This document shows positions 37,110 to 48,901 of a DNA stretch of 64,000 bases, one piece after another. The notes under the pieces were generated by a model that was not told where the DNA came from, did no database searches, and saw nothing but the letters and a program-made list of their open reading frames with translations. This DNA is from Nageia nagi (taxonomy: Eukaryota; Pinophyta). The stretch's first letter is position 1. The number at the start of each line of letters is the position of its first letter. The position numbers and the translations under genes are program-made. Location: the NCBI GenBank assembly GCA_050084985.1, contig JBITNC010000002.1, forward strand, positions 4,898,001-4,962,000, given 5' to 3'.

Positions 37110-38890
37110 GTTGTTGGTCCTCCAAGATTTTTTTATTCCTTTTGTCTATCGATATTTCCATTGATCATCTTCCTCCTTTCAAACACACTTTGGTTGACCC
37201 CTCCCAATCTCATCCTTTGAGTAACACTCATTAGTTGGTATGGGTTGATATTTACTATTAGTACACTATAGAGCACATGGATATCTCCATCCCTTAGCCC
37301 CAAGTTGGCCTTATATAAAAAGCATTTCCTCCAAATAGTTAATGGCACCATCTACCACCCCTCCTACCTTGAGTACCATTGGTTACATGGCATGAGGACC
37401 TCTTTGGGCAAGATAAGAATATGTTCCCACAAGTTTTATATTGAATATAATCATTGCATTCCAATGGAGGATCGCATTTGTCCTCTTTATGCCATCAAAG
37501 AAATGGAGTCTATAGACCGCTTTGTATTTTCAAATGTCCCATTTACTAAAAGATCTAGGGAAGATTCCATTGCTTATTCAAAGACTTCAATAATTGTCTC
37601 TCCACCTTCTGATATCCCAATCAATAATATTAGGTATTATATATTTGAAAAGTTATCTTGCTTAGGAGCATATCTTTATAACGTATCCCCACCCCTACCA
37701 AGCTAATCACTTCATTCAACCCATTGCTCTTATAAGGGCGGTCAAGCACCCTCAAGACACTCCTAGCTCTCACACAAACAATATCAAGTCAACTCGTTGA
37801 TGATCTTCATCAAGCACCACTGTACAGGTCCCCTAACCTCCTCTTCGCACTTAATTCCACAAACCTACCTTTGATCAACATCAAGGCACCTTCTATCCCT
37901 CCTCTTCCTCACACCTCTTATCTTATGAGCTATTGGTACAATAAAGATTGAATTTTTTCATCAAAAGTTTTATTTTTCCTTAGTCCTTGACCCTTCATCC
38001 ACACATTTGCGTTGAGGATACGATCACATCCTAAGGCATAAGAAACATAAATATCTTCCATCCAGGCAACTTGTGTTTCTCAATGCCCTCAACCACTCCT
38101 CCAAATCCTTTTGGCACACTCTCCAACCAAATATATCCCCACCTTCAACTATTGGTACCCAATCTTGGGTCACTTATGCTAACTTCCTCTATGATGTCCT
38201 TGGTCAATCCACCATTCTTGTATCTTCCTCTCCCCTCGATTATCAATTATTTCATATAATTGGCATCAAGAAAGCTATTCAAAAACTTAACACCAATAAC
38301 TCAACATGTTATGAGTAGTTTCAAACGAAGCTTTCTAAGTTGTTTAAAAAGGTTATTTACTTTAGATTAACACCTCCTAGCCACAACACATTATTCACCC
38401 AATCCACAAAATAGTAAACACTTTTATTTCAAACAATTACAAGACTTATGATTGGAAATATATTTACCAAGTTGTATGGCACAATGCTAGAAATAAAGTT
38501 GTCAGAAGAACTTGAACGTAAGAATCTTATAGTTGTGGGATATGTAGGTTATAGGAGCAACTACCAAATTATTGATCACTTCTTTACCCTTTGCACCAAT
38601 TAAGGAGGTTCACCAATAGTCCATAAAGGTATTTTGTTGCTTCATTGACTTGAAAAAGGATTTTGACTCAATCTTGAGATTTCTCCTTCAACAACTTTAG
38701 TATCTTTGATCTACTTATTCTAGCTACCACCACGTTATACCAATATCTTTGATTTGCTTATTCTAGCTTGAGGATTTCCTCCGACACCACACTCATACAT
38801 ATGACAATATAACTTACAAAAATAGCTAGATGCTCTCTATTGTTTTTGATATCGGACAACTTATTAACCTCAACAAAAACTAAAGTCTTA
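37110..38890 (+). pseudogene. LINE fragment B
   Basis: Endonuclease tail (YKKHFLQIVNGTIYHPSYLE, 37305-37706) followed by the same linker and early RT as fragment A (FLNALNHSSKSFWHTLQP, VLGQSTILV, IKKAIQKLNT), then FIDLKKDFDSILRF, the RT KAFD block, near 38640. Fragments A and B align with an offset of about 1567 bases over their shared part. Confidence 0.75.
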
Positions 38891-39620
38891 GGTCACTTAT
38901 GGCAACTTCCTCTATGATGTCCCTGGTCAACCCACCATTCTTATCTCTTCCTCTCCCCTTGCTTAATAATTGTTTCATATAATTAGCATCAAGAAAGCTA
39001 TTCAAAAACTTAACACCAATAAATCAACATATTGTGAGGGGTATCAAATAGAGCTTTCTAGGTTGTAAGGGGTATCAAACAGAGCTTTCTAGATTTCCAC
39101 CTAACCACAACACATTATTCAATCCATCCACAAATTAGCAAACACTTTTATTTGGAACAATTACAAGACTATTATGATTGGAAATGCATTTACCAAGTTG
39201 TATGGCACAATGAAAATTATTAATCACTTTCTTACCCTTTGCACCATTATCGAGGAGGTTTGTCAATAGTCCATCAAGGTCTTTTTTTGCTTCATTCACT
39301 TCAAAAAGGCTTTTGACTCGATCTTGAGATTTTTCCTCCAATAGCTTTGCAATATCAGTTTCTTTGGTCAACCTATTCTAGCTACCACAGGGCTATATTA
39401 GTATCTTTGATATGCTTATTCTAGTTTGAGGATTTCCTTCAACCCCACACTCATACACATGATAATATAGCGTGCAAATATAGTTAATTGCTCTCTATTG
39501 TTTTTGTGATATATGACAACTTATTAATGTCAACAAAACTAAAGTTGTGATTTTTAATACTTTTAGAGATGCAAACACTTAAGCCATTTTTCCTTAAATG
39601 AGTAACTATGGAGATCACAT
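38168..39620 (+). repeat. Tandem duplication within LINE sequence, about 720 bases
   Basis: 38168-38890 and 38891-39620 align along their length, from GTCACTTATG(C/G)CTTCCTCTATGATGTCC to ACAACTTATTAATGTCAAC(A). The second copy has its own 29-base internal duplication (GGGGTATCAAATAGAGCTTTC, twice near 39040-39090) and a deletion near 39210. Confidence 0.75.
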
Positions 39621-39868
39621 CAGATACTTACTTGGGATTTTATTTTATGGACCTTCTTTAAGTATGAGACATGCCTCTAAATCACGTCTTTGCAAGAACT
39701 ATGCTTCTCTCTTTATGTTGGAATGTCATTGTTTATTTTCCTATTTTCTAGATAACTTTTCAAAGATGCATCTTTTGAATGCTATTGTTTGACCCCCTAC
39801 CACATAAGGGTATGAGGTTTAGGCTCCAAGTTTGCAATCCATTGCTTGGGCTCTCTTTGAGAGGGTTC
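38891..39868 (+). pseudogene. LINE fragment C
   Basis: Second copy of the duplicated RT portion, continuing farther into RT: MSNYGDHIRYLLGILFYGPS, RLCKNYASLFMLECHC and YEV-APSLQSIAWALFERV, the equivalent of the conserved YGVEVWGPS block, up to the LTR-like start at 39869. Confidence 0.7.
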
Positions 39869-39887
39869 TGTTGTGACTAGCACAACA

Positions 39888-39914
39888 CGCCCCAAAATCC
39901 TGTGATTTTGGGGA
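39888..39914. repeat. Perfect 10-base hairpin
   Basis: CCCCAAAATC - CTGT - GATTTTGGGG near the start of the LTR-like region; it follows GTTGTG-ACTAG-CACAAC, another small inverted repeat. Confidence 0.85.
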
Positions 39915-40159
39915 CCCATTACACTCATGCTCAAACAATGTCACACCCATCTTGGAGCTTCAACCACCTGGTTATCACATCCATCATCCTTCACCTAAGT
40001 ATCACAACTTTCCCAATCTTAGCCATGTTAGACGAAGCTCAAAATTTTCAAAAAATGACTAAGTTTGGAATCAAGAAATTAAGTATAGGTGAAATTAGGG
40101 AATCTAGGTCAAGTACAAGCCGGAACAAAATGAAAGGCAGCCTAAAAGCCCAACACACA

Positions 40160-41075
40160 TCCCCAAAAAACAAGATTTTTGTCTTTCTGTGGCACACGCC
40201 CAAATCCAAGAAATGCCCAGGCTAAGATAAAGCATAAAGGAAGCAAACCAAAGCATTCTAAGTCTTTTTTCGACGTGTGCTCGACCAAGAAAAGGAGCAA
40301 ATCGAAGTGTTGAGGCAAAGAGGCCAATTTGGCTCTCCCAAAGACTCAACCCATCATTCAAAAAGATAAGAAATTATCTTTATGTGGCATGCGCCCAGAT
40401 CAAGAGGTTGCCCAAGACAAGGTTGAGATCGAACAAGCAAAATTGGAGCACCTTGAGGCTGAGCACATCTCTCAAAAAGACAAGATTTCGTCTTTCTACG
40501 ATATACACCCAGAACAAAAGGCCAACCAAATCGAGCTCTAGCAAAATTTGACTCACGTCAACATCCGGCATTGACAGGTCTAGAAGAGCAGTGCATACTC
40601 CCAAAAGACAATTTTGACTTTTTGTGACATGCGCCCAACCAAGGAGGAGCTCAGGTTAAGGAGAGCTGGAATTTTGGCTAAATCCAGCACTCAGAGATCC
40701 GAAACAAGCAAATACAGGCATCAGAAGGCAAGCGTACTAGAAAAAAATAAAATCTTAATCTTTTTTTGGCATGCACTCAAGCCGGGACAACTAATAGGAT
40801 GGGCGTGCCCAAAAAAAAAAAAAGACAAATTTGACTTTTTATAGCATGTGCCCAACCCAGGAGGTCCAAATAGCTTCGAAGGTGAAAAATGGCCAAGTAA
40901 TTAGCATAAAAGCCCAAAATCACATCCAAACTAAGGAGACTTGCAAGTTAAGCACACCAAAAAAAAAAGAAGATAAAATCTTCACTTTTTCTAACATGCT
41001 CCAAGTTGAGAAAGGCAAAGCAAGTCTATTAGATCCGAAAAAAGACAAGATTATGACTTTTTCTAGCAAGCTTGA
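40160..41075 (+). repeat. Array of eight degenerate hairpin-bearing units
   Basis: Units near 40165, 40360, 40474, 40603, 40740, 40815, 40960 and 41036. The core is AAAGACAAGATTTTGTCTTT, a short inverted repeat, followed by TNTGGCATGCGCCCA. The second unit has a perfect AAAGATAA-GAAA-TTATCTTT palindrome. Spacing is irregular (about 70-190 bases), so this is a dispersed-unit array rather than a strict satellite. Confidence 0.8.
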
Positions 41076-42589
41076 AGAGGGTTCAAGAAGCATTTGAGGT
41101 GAAGTCTAGATGAGCCCGAGCTTAGGAGAAGGTGAAGTCATGGAGATTTTGAGCAAAAGAGGTATACACCCAAGATGGCCAAATTTCAAATACAAGGTCC
41201 CAGGTTGTCCCAATGATATATGCAAGTTACTAGATTTCCCTCACAGATGCCAAAAGGTGAATAGGTCAAGACAAGGGATACAGAAGCAGAGAAGATGGAC
41301 AAGCCCAAGTGCACCTGAGGAGCATAGAGTCGTTGCAATTTTATTTCAAATTTGGGTTTCAAAGACTTTTTAAATTTGGTTCAACCTTGTGACGAATGAG
41401 GATTTGCTCCCACAAGTGTTGGAATAAATCTTGTAACACCATGTGGCGAATTTCTATTGGAACACTTTTAATTTTCTCATAATTAGCATTAGGGTTAAGG
41501 CAACACGTACAGTTGCCATAAAAAACTATTTATACCCCTTGAATGCTCCTTTGTAAAGGGGTGGAATTTTTGGATGTGGAAATGAGCATTTGCTAATAGA
41601 TGGGTAGAGTAATTTTTCCTATCAAATACTTGTCTATGGTGAATGTGGCATGAACTTTAGTTAATATTGCACAACTCCATTGCTTTGTTGTTATGAGCTT
41701 GGACGTGCAATGTTATCATTGATGTATGTTGCTTAGATGCTTGGGACATTTTGCAAACCTCTTGAAAGGTGGGTAAAAGAATGATTGATTATTCTTTTGA
41801 AGTGTTGAATGTAATGCGCAGTTGATGATTTTTCATGGTAGACAACTAGACTTGTATAATTTTGAAGTGTGTTCCCCTATGACATTTAACATGAGAACTT
41901 CATCCACCTATTGAGAGTACCCTTCGTGTTGTTGGCTAATTTGAGAGGATACATCCTTCTTCTAGACCATTTATGTTGTTGGCTAGAATGAAAGGATAGG
42001 TGGATGTTTGGAACCCTTAACAAACCCAAAGGAACTTGGCATTTTGACATTGTACTCATCGATGGAGCTTGATGCAAAACAACTGAACTCATATGCCTCC
42101 AACCATATCCAATCTTCCTTCCTGTTTTTATTTCTTTGTGTGGCTTTTCACACCCTTTGCTCATAGTACCTAAGAAACAACCCTTGTCTAGACTCTTGAG
42201 ACAATCTAAGTCCTTGACAAGCAAATACTATTTGAGTTGGTGGTAGCTTCAAACATCTTAACTAGTCTCTAAGCCTTTTTCTTGCACCATCCCAAAAGAG
42301 AGACGTTTGAGGTAACCAATCCTCATAACAGGTAGGCATAATGCCCTTCCACCTAAGGTGTTGGTGTCTTTGCAAACCTTACAAGTCATTTGCCTATCAA
42401 CAAGGTACAAAAGAAAAACAACCCAATAGGTTCAAACTCTAATATTTCAATGTTTAATCTATCACAAACGCATAATGCATTATACTAGTTGAGTCCACAC
42501 ATAATTGTTCATCTTGAATGCATCTTATGTATCATCCTTTACATTCGTGTACTCATATGCATGAGGATATCCACCTTTGGACATGCGAG

Positions 42590-43000
42590 GTATCTATTTC
42601 TACTAGTCTATCAATCTTTCCATTGATCTTCTTCCTCCCTTCAAACACACTTTCCCTCCCACCCTCATCCTTGCAAGAACACTGAGGTTGATTTGGGTTG
42701 ATATTTGCCAACAATACACTCACAAGTCACATGGACATCTTCTTCAACCCTCAATCCCAAGTTGGCCTTCTATGCAAAGCATTTCCCCCAAATAGTTTAT
42801 GGCACCATCTATCACCCCTCCTACCTTGGGTACCATTGAGCACATGGCATAAAGCCCGCCAAAAATATGTTTCCACCAGTTTCATATCAAATATGATCAT
42901 CGCATCTTATGTGAGTACTGTGTTTGTCCATTTACTAAAAGAACTTGGGCAAATTCCACTACTTTTTCAAACTCTAGAAATTCTCTCTACCTTATAATAT
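42590..43000 (+). pseudogene. LINE endonuclease-tail fragment
   Basis: LLCKAFPPNSLWHHLSPLLP aligns at the DNA level with fragment B (37130-37450), including CCCAAGTTGGCCTT and AATAGTTTATGGCACCATCTA. Confidence 0.7.
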
Positions 43001-43490
43001 CCAAATCAACAGAGTTTGGCCTTGTATATTCGAAAAGTTATCTTTCTTAGGTGCAAATCTTTACAAGATACCCCCACCACAAACAATGACATATCAACTC
43101 ATCAATTATCTCCATCAAACACCACCATTCAACATATTAATATTTATGATGTGTTCATTGTGCATGTGTTTGTTATACTTTCAAGAATCATGTGTTGTAT
43201 TTTAATAAAATTAAGAAAGTGATTTTTTAGTCATAAGAAAATATTCCATGTATAGTTGTAACTTAAAATTGAATATGTGCTAGATGTTTTCTCAAATATA
43301 TTTAAACAAAAGAAGAAAAATAATGAATGTTAATTATTAAAAGAATATCTCATCTATAATTATTAATTATACATTAGATGGTTTCTAAATTATAGTTATT
43401 GAAAATTAAAATTAAGAGTTTGAAACAATTTTAAGATTGGTTGTAAAATTACCTTAATATTGAGATGTTAAGAATGTTTGAACCAAAGAA
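43001..43490. other. AT-rich sequence without recognised features
   Basis: No gene or defined repeat. Confidence 0.5.
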
Positions 43491-43499
43491 TGTTGCACC

Positions 43500-45420
43500 C
43501 CATATTCCAACGAAAATCCATGATACATGCACAACAGTGGATGATGCAGAAATGATAATTTTCATTCGAGCATCCCAATGTTATCATTACACAAATTATC
43601 ACCTTTGAAAATCGATGTCGAATTAAAACCTAGACAAAAACGTAGAATCATTATTGTGAAAAACACATCCTTTATAAGACAAATTTAACTTCTCATAACT
43701 TCAAAGATGGGTTGTTGCTTGAAAACATTATGCATCAGTTTTTTGTTCATATCAAACAACTCCCATGTAAACCGTATATACAAAACCTTGATTTTTGTAT
43801 GTAGAATAAGATTACATACCTCATCCTTTGCATATTGATGGACATGATACACATGTATAGACTTAACATAAGCAAAGAGGTGTTCTTGTATGTGCATATA
43901 TAATAACTTGTCTTCAAAGTTGCCTTTATAGAAACAACTGCAATTTAACAAAGAATCCACATCAAATTAGAAAAAATCTATTCAAAATTCTTCCAAAAGG
44001 ACTACAATAATTTGCTTGTTATGTCAAAACTTTACAGATTAATTCTAGTTCTACTGGCATGATGATAACATATAATTTGCAAAGCTATCTTTATATATAG
44101 TCCTATATATATATAATAACAATGAAAACTCCTTCCACAAGGCCATTTATTTCTATCTTTGCCTGGTATATCTTCAGCCTCGAACCAAAAATATTCACCA
44201 CGCGAGGGTCCCCTTGTTTCTTTCTTTTATTCCTTATTTCTCAATTTTACCGGATTTTCCATAAGAATCTTCACCATGAAAGATGTACCTTTGAGGTCTT
44301 CAAATCTTACTTGTGCGATATTAAACTTCAAATTCAGCATATTACTCACAATGTGTATGACAATAGTGACATGAACAAACCAGATATATTCCATCCGTTT
44401 TCGTTGACATCTTTTCTAGGATTTTTAGTTTTTACTAATCTTTGTTGTGAACTAGGTATGAGTAGAATGAGATACCAACATGTAGCTAGGTTCAAACACT
44501 ACTTATAATCACAGTATACAATGCCTTTGAACTTAATTGGTGTATCTTGATGACACGTATGTTTCAACTCTCTTTCGTTGGCATCAAATCGTTTTAACAT
44601 GTTATGCAAGTCATATCTAAAGCTCATCATGTCTCGCCATCAAATCATGTGTGTCGTTTCATAATAGCTGAAACTTGTAGAACATCCTCTCCAAGATTTG
44701 TGTACAATGATCCATAAATGGTGGAGATCAAAGAATAATTTAGCTCCAAATGCGCCATTATTTACAATTAGATATTTGCAAGATGCTATGACATTCTCGC
44801 CTAGCCCATCATTTTGCGAGTGACTTAAAAGAGTATAAATGTTGTTAAACGCGAGATTTTTCAAAGGTAACCATATTCATAAGCAATACAATCAAAGACC
44901 ATGAATTTAGTGTCCCTTTCTCCTGATGAAGGCTATAGCCTGCATATAATGAAGATCGCAATATACAAGGGATTCTTTAATCTCAAACATAACTACAATT
45001 GTCGATACAAGTTGTAATTGATGTCAAAGGCTGTTAAAATGAAAGACTCAAGTGGCTGCGTCATTGAGAATGTGACAACCAGAAAATATATTTTTACCCC
45101 AATTATTTTTTACTTGCCTGCCAAGAAAGCAATTTAGCACTCTAGAAAGTTGCAAATCCATGCTGATTACATTAATCTGACAGAAAGAGAAAACAGGACA
45201 AGAAAGTTGATAATCCAAAAAGTCAAAACTTTTATAAACATGGGTAACACCAGAGACCAAATTTTAAGAAGCATTTTGTTGTCATTTCATTGGTAAACAT
45301 GACAAATGAAATAACTGGGGAAAAAAACCCGAACTTGAGGTAAGTAAAAGAACTTTTATTTGATTGTAAACAAGAAAAAATCATTCCACAAAGTGTTCCC
45401 TTACCTAGATTCACAATTTA
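43500..45420 (-). pseudogene. Coding-like minus-strand stretches of unknown origin
   Basis: Open pieces at 43960-43685 (LLYMHIQEHLFAYVKSIHVY..., FDMNKKLMHNVFKQQ), 44864-44640 (SQNDGLGENVIASCKYLIVN, then FDLHHLWIIVHKSWRG) and 45260-45048 have protein-like composition, separated by AT-rich gaps with some GT/AG borders. They may be exons of a decayed gene or of an unrecognised gene. No family identified. Confidence 0.25.
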
Positions 45421-48248
45421 CAAAACATCCGTAAAAAAACAGAATTCCTAAAGATGGAAAGAATGGATTTTCCTCGAGCACAAGATCCAAAATAAAAAGT
45501 GGGAACTGATGCAAATAAAACTCCCCTACTTTGTTCTTGAAAATTGATTAAAAACATGAACTATCATCTTTGGAAAGTAAATCAAGCACTATTACAATAT
45601 TTTAATAAGTCTGTAAGGTTGTAGCCTACTGACAGATGAGAGCACCTAGTCTTGAAGTTAATGTATTCATTCCAGTTGCAGCTTATGAGAAATAGGCCTT
45701 TTGGATGCTACACAATCATTGTCCAATATTTTTATTTCTGTGCGATTTTATCCATTGCACTTGTAATTATCAAAATTAGAGGTTGGTATGGACTTGTAAC
45801 ACCCACCAGTAATTTTATATGCACAAATTGGTATTAAACAATCAATAATTGTTGTGTCATGGCAATTAAAATATTGTGAAGTCAAAAAAACTCAATTTGG
45901 ACATTTGATTTGCTTCACATCTATCCTTTCCTTCAAGTCTTTGGAGTTGGGTCTTCTAATTCAATTGTCAACTTTGATCATGTCAAATAGTGGGAACTAG
46001 ACGTTTGATATGCTGTGGTTCATAAACATCCTTCGCATCTATCCTTGTAATTTTGACTTTGATAACTCCTCTCCTTTTGAAACCCGAATTGTCTGAATAT
46101 AGTTTCTTTGTACCTGAATTATCATATAAGCAACTCAAGTTATAAAGCTCACTTTAAAATCTCACAAGAAACATTAGACCCAAAAGAACCAACTTCAAAT
46201 ACTACTAAAACGAATCAGTGCCTATAATGCTGGATCCATGTGGAGATTTCAAGCATAGAGTTAATGAGAGTTCAAAATACCCTCTTAGACTTCTCAATTA
46301 GAAGATGAGAAACAAATGAGAGCAGCAATTGGAAACCTAGAATCTAGGTATGACAGCAACGAAGGTCACTCCCCTCTTTGTGTTCCCTCTCTTGTCTTTT
46401 AAAAACCTTGAATTCATTAGAAACTATAAAGAGTTGATATGCTAGTAATAAGTCCAACTGCCATGGAGCACGTATTTATCAAGGCTTACTTTTTATTTTC
46501 TTACTCATTTAAATTTAGTCATAATCTACAGCCACACCCGCTCATAAATTTTTGACTTAAAATATCATTCAATTCATTATAGGCATCAAGCAAAGAACTT
46601 GAAAAGGTCATCACCTTTTTAATCCAAAGAGATTGCCTATGGTGGCCAGGATAAAGAAGTTGATTGCATCTTATTCATAAATATATATGGCCCATATTAG
46701 ACAGTGCAGAGCACAGAGGGTCTAAGACACATTAAGTCTTACATAGAAATTAGGTTTAATCTCGTAAATCACTTATAAATGTACACAAGTGAATTCCACG
46801 ATGGATGTTAGCGGATGAGAAAACTAGGGATCTGAATTTACAGAGTTTAAATGTTTCAACTTTCTTTCAACATATTCCATTTAGGGTAGGGAGACAAACG
46901 AGGCCATCAAAACTTTGTTTCTTCATTGCAAGAATTTCTCGACCAGTAAAAACAAAACCTAGATTGTGTACAACTTCAAATGCTTATGGTTCCTTTCAAG
47001 ATCTATGGTAGGAAGATTATGATGACAAACCACAAAACCTTCATCAAGTCACCATCCATTAAAATGCTTCTAGATGTCTGCCTCCTATATGTGGGTTCAA
47101 ATGTGTCCCCTTGTGTAGATATGCCAGATGTTTATACTTTATATATATGACAGCACCTTACTTCAGTATGTCAATGTTCAACTTTTCCCCTTCAAAAGGA
47201 TTCCTACATATATTTGCACGTTTAAAGAAACAAATGACTGATTGACCTAACAAGTACAACAATCCACCCACCTTCCTTTGACAACGTTGATCATGCCTCT
47301 TGCTGTAATAAGTCAATTTGTTTTGTTCTCAACGTAATGTTTGGTTCTTCAGTTTGTTAATGAATATTCAACAATGGCCTTACAAGTAATATACGTAACC
47401 AAAAAAATTGGCTTCCACTACAAGCCATGTCAATTTATAGGCATAATACTCATTCTATATGGAAACCACTGCATTCCATTCAGAATTAATAATAAATAAG
47501 TAAGACAATCACACTGAATGCCTTTAAGACTTTGACATTATTTTTAGGACGGACGGTATCTATTCAACATGAATTCCAGTACATATGAAGATTAGATATT
47601 TTCTGAAATTCAAATAAATATGTAATCTTTACTAGATAAAGAGTTGGCTGAGAAAGACAAAATAAGAAAAACAAAAAGAACAATCTTCAAGGATGTGTGG
47701 ATGTGTTTTTGTAAGAACTATAGATAGGTGAATGGAATGGTTTACAAATATGTATAAAATATTTAATAAAGGTGTGTAACACTGACACTGTTGCACATGT
47801 TTCTTATATTTCAAAAGAGTTTAACAGATGTCTGTGATAACAATATCAGAAACAAAAAGCATAAAATAAGAAACAATAGTCATAAAAACGAAACATATAG
47901 CCACTTCAGAACCACAAACCAGAACGTAACTTTTGCAGTAACTCTTGATAACAATTAGTGCATTTCTTTAAAAGGCAATCAAGAATATTCCTTGGAACAG
48001 ATAATTTATACAATTGTGAGTGTCAATTGTAATTCCTCAAGAAAAGCATATGACATGCTCTGCTTCTGCTTTGAACTTTATCTAACTAAATTGAATAAAG
48101 CAAGAAGCAATTTACATTCAGGCAAAATCCTGCATGATACAATCATTCATCAAGATCTGGAAAATTTTGCTACTGAAGAAAAATGATAGAATTAGAAGTT
48201 AAAAGTATGATAATGTATCTGCAAAATGCAGATGGATAAACAAGTTAC
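45421..48248. other. Sequence downstream of the HUA2-like gene, no firm features
   Basis: AT-rich. Short frames at 46805-47011 (+) and 47992-48186 (+) show no domain. The HUA2-like 3' UTR may extend into the upper end of this stretch. Confidence 0.45.
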
Positions 48249-48689
48249 CGTATATACAGTCAATATTAACCATTTCCTGGGAATATCCAAAGGCCAAGAA
48301 AGTTAACAAGATCTACAGGTCTGTCCAGAATAGAGGATCTTCTCTCACCAGTTCTTTTGAAGAAAACCATACCCAGAGAATAGCATACATGATCTGAACT
48401 AAATATGAATGCATCTGCACAGTTACCTACAATGAATTCAAAATCATAAATTATTACTTAATAAGTTATAACAAATAAAAGAAATGCAAGATAATTTCAC
48501 GTAGAAAAATTAGCTTTAAAAATGTTACCTAAAACTTCTGATAAGTATTAAGTAGGCCTCCAAGTGTTTACAGAAGAATAACCAGATCTTGATGATAACA
48601 TCTGGAGCATTACTTGATTTGTAGGTGCTACACTCACAGAACAGGAAGTAATTTTTCAACACTCCAAACTAAAATTGCATAATGCCATT
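48249..48689 (-). other. HUA2-like 3' UTR with a candidate intron
   Basis: Downstream of the stop codon a good donor (AG before GTAACA) occurs at 48528 and a good acceptor (ATTGTAG) ends at 48427, bounding a 102-base AT-rich candidate intron. A further GTAACT donor-like site lies at about 48248. Inferred from sequence only; no clear polyadenylation signal was picked out. Confidence 0.4.
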
Positions 48690-48901
48690 TCAATAATTGG
48701 CAATACCAGTACAAAGGGAAAATGAACTACCAGCAACCACGCCACCAGTTAACCCTGCAGCCTGGTCCAAGTAAGCAGTATATCCCACATCCATATTAGA
48801 CATTGGGCCTCCAGGTGCTCTGATCATGAGTTTTTGAGTTGGAAGGTGTGAACCGGAGGAATATTGTGGTCCTCCAGTTGGCCAACAGATTCGAGGAGTA
48901 A
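48690..48901 (-). CDS. HUA2: HUA2-like exon 10: C-terminus and stop
   Basis: Residues 1517-1586 and TGA at 48692-48690. VTPRICWPTGGPQYSSGSHL then KLMIRAPGGP resembles the C-terminal end of HUA2-like proteins. Acceptor GTTCAG at 48907-48902. This exon is not an open frame from a Met, so it was found from splice phase and family likeness. Confidence 0.85.

Larger units (their letters stand above)
39869..42590 (+). repeat. LTR-like region with a repetitive U3
   Basis: Starts TGTTGTGACTAGCACAACACG at the break of LINE fragment C. A promoter-like CTATTTATACCCC at 41526 is followed by CTTTGTAAAGGGG. The U3-like part holds the hairpin-unit array (40160-41075). Plus-strand frames here (KDKISSF, KDKKLSL and similar) come from the repeats. 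The right end is not defined; 41900-42590 is ordinary AT-rich sequence. Confidence 0.45.

Noticed and set aside
40160-41075. CRISPR-like array
   Set aside because: Unit spacing is irregular and the units are diverged, in an LTR-like region of a plant genome; not a CRISPR.
40329-41097. Lys/Glu-rich repetitive protein gene
   Set aside because: The frames are short, change phase between units and are caused by the AAAGACAA repeat cores.
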